Of a stretch of 5,798 nt of DNA, positions 4,699-5,798 are shown piece after piece. Position numbers and translations under genes: made by a program. This DNA is from Micrococcales bacterium UBA2465 (GTDB taxonomy: Bacteria > Actinomycetota > Actinomycetes > Actinomycetales > Microbacteriaceae): contig DDPP01000077.1 in assembly GCA_002342255.1 (NCBI GenBank), forward strand, positions 1 through 5,798. The letters are read 5' to 3'. The stretch's first letter is position 1, and every line of letters begins with the position of its first letter. Below the pieces are notes generated by a model that worked only from the letters and a program-made list of their open reading frames with translations, did not search any database and was not told the origin of the DNA.

Positions 4699-5798
4699 AT
4701 GTCTAAAAAGCCTAAAGATTCTAAGCGCAAAGGCGGTTGGGGTAGCCTTTTCGGGCTCAGCACCCTAGCCAGCTTGCTCAGTTTCATGCTTTTAGTGCCA
4801 TTTGTCTGGCTTGGTGGTTTAGGTGTTTCAGCCACAGTCTCAATCTTCCAAAACCTACCTGACTTTATTAGGCCGGTTAACGCTGCTGAAGCTTCAAACA
4901 TTTATGCCATCAAAGATGGCAAAACTGTTCAAGTTGCCAGGTTCTTCAACGAGAACAGAATTTCGGTAGGTTATGACGAGATCTCCCCCAACATGATTCG
5001 GGCGGCAATCGACACGGAAGACCCAAGATTCTATGAACACGCTGGTGTTGACTGGGTTTCGTTAACCCGTGCAACTCTTACTAACATCTTGAAAGCCGGC
5101 AACGGTCCCGGTGGTTCCACCATCACCATGCAGTATGTGAAGAATAACCTGCTTGAAGCTGCTGTTTTGAGTGGTGACCCAGAGGCAATTGCCTTGCAGA
5201 CTGACAGCGCTCACGCCCTGCAGAGAAAGTTCCAAGAAGTTCGACTCGCTCTAGCTCTGGAGAAAAATTACAGCAAGCAAGACATCCTGGCTGGATACCT
5301 CAACTTGTCTTTCTTTGGAACACACATCAACGGAGTTGAAGCTGCATCAGAGTATTACTTTGGTATCCACGCGAAAGATTTGGACATTCCACAAGCGGCC
5401 ATGTTGACCGCCATGCTCAAAGGTGCAGAAGACTATCGTCCGGATGTCGAGGCAAATAAAACTAGAGCACTCAACCGCAGAAATTATGTAATTCAAAACA
5501 TGGCAGATGCTGGAGATATCACCCAAGCTGAAGCAGCTAAATACAAGGCAACTCCGATTGTTCTGAACATCACCAAGGTTCCAGTGGGCTGTGAAGCGGA
5601 TCAAACTACAGCTTTCTTCTGCGACTACGTGGTCTGGACTATCCGTAACTCACCAGAATTTGGACCAACCCAGGTAGACCGCGAAGCTTTGCTTCGTAAA
5701 GGTGGTTTAGATATTTACACCACCATGGACATCAAACTCCAGAGAGTAGCTGATAGAGCTGCCAAGCAGTGGGTTCCAGTCAATGATCCCAACAAGAT
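4699..5798 (+). CDS. Class A penicillin-binding protein (GT51 transglycosylase/transpeptidase), N-terminal part
   Basis: This is a bifunctional cell-wall enzyme that polymerises lipid II and, through its C-terminal domain, crosslinks peptides. 366 residues are visible; the gene runs off the right edge. The start ATG 4699 gives MSKKPKDSKRKGGWGSLFGL, a basic cytoplasmic tail. A signal-anchor helix follows at about 20-50. The GT51 motifs are in order: AIDTEDPRFYEHAGVDW with catalytic Glu107, GGSTITMQYVKNN (138-150), RKFQEVRLALALEKNYSKQDIL with a YLN tail, and GVEAASEYYFG. The start of the linker to the transpeptidase domain, GGLDIYTTMDIKLQ, is near the right end; the penicillin-binding SxxK motif is beyond the window. 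Position 144 is Met where many families have Gln. Position beside DUF4177-RidA suggests a PonA2-like paralogue. Only a weak AGAG lies before the start, so leaderless translation is possible. Confidence 0.95.
   Translation, partial: MSKKPKDSKRKGGWGSLFGLSTLASLLSFMLLVPFVWLGGLGVSATVSIFQNLPDFIRPVNAAEASNIYAIKDGKTVQVARFFNENRISVGYDEISPNMIRAAIDTEDPRFYEHAGVDWVSLTRATLTNILKAGNGPGGSTITMQYVKNNLLEAAVLSGDPEAIALQTDSAHALQRKFQEVRLALALEKNYSKQDILAGYLNLSFFGTHINGVEAASEYYFGIHAKDLDIPQAAMLTAMLKGAEDYRPDVEANKTRALNRRNYVIQNMADAGDITQAEAAKYKATPIVLNITKVPVGCEADQTTAFFCDYVVWTIRNSPEFGPTQVDREALLRKGGLDIYTTMDIKLQRVADRAAKQWVPVNDPNK

Noticed and set aside
5128..5220. Met instead of Gln in GGSTITMQ and an extra segment before GT51 motif 3
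   Set aside because: I recall both as common in actinobacterial class A penicillin-binding proteins, so not treated as a defect.
4632..5604. Minus-strand open frames at 4632-4901 and 5347-5604
   Set aside because: Antisense to the penicillin-binding protein, which has all GT51 motifs in frame.
1..5798. tRNA, rRNA, CRISPR array, insertion sequence or prophage
   Set aside because: I saw no such structures, terminal repeats or transposase motifs anywhere in the window.

Overview
The window looks like a streamlined, low-GC actinobacterial chromosome. The gene set is actinobacterial: a compact Tad/Flp-type pilus operon with a DUF4244-type pilin, a 6C-like small RNA, a DUF4177 + RidA-family pair, and a divergent class A penicillin-binding protein. 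Base composition is by eye well below that of typical high-GC actinobacteria. Short spacers, overlapping genes and shortened or fused pilus proteins suggest a small-genome member of the Microbacteriaceae (for example freshwater Rhodoluna/Aquiluna-like lineages). That taxonomic placement is inference.

Layout. 1-1217 (minus): N-terminal half of DNA topoisomerase I (topA), running off the left edge. 1226-3742 (minus): a tightly packed pilus operon read from right to left. Its order is TadA secretion ATPase, a TadB-TadC-like membrane protein in one chain, a 57-aa Flp-like pilin, TadE, and a second small TadE-like protein. The operon runs straight into topA, with an 8-bp gap and the topA ribosome binding site overlapping the last pilus stop codon. 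3743-4038: a 296-bp intergenic region holding three adjacent hairpins on the minus strand. Two have C5 and C6 loops, and the last is followed by a T-rich tract. I interpret this as a 6C RNA gene with its own promoter and terminator. 4039-4656 (minus): RidA-family protein and a 50-aa DUF4177 protein. 4699-5798 (plus): N-terminal part of a bifunctional penicillin-binding protein, divergently transcribed after a 42-bp gap.

How it fits together. TadA powers assembly, the TadB/C-like protein is the inner-membrane platform, the pilin is the fibre subunit, and the two TadE-like proteins are probable pseudopilins. No septum-site-determining/TadZ-like gene lies in the expected place upstream of tadA, and no helicase lies between the pilus genes and topA. 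Both are usual neighbours in other Actinobacteria.

The points most worth a second look are the 6C-like RNA, the absence of any normal start codon for tadE (whose frame is -1 relative to the overlapping pilin), the TadB-TadC fusion, and the coupling of an essential topoisomerase gene to a pilus operon.
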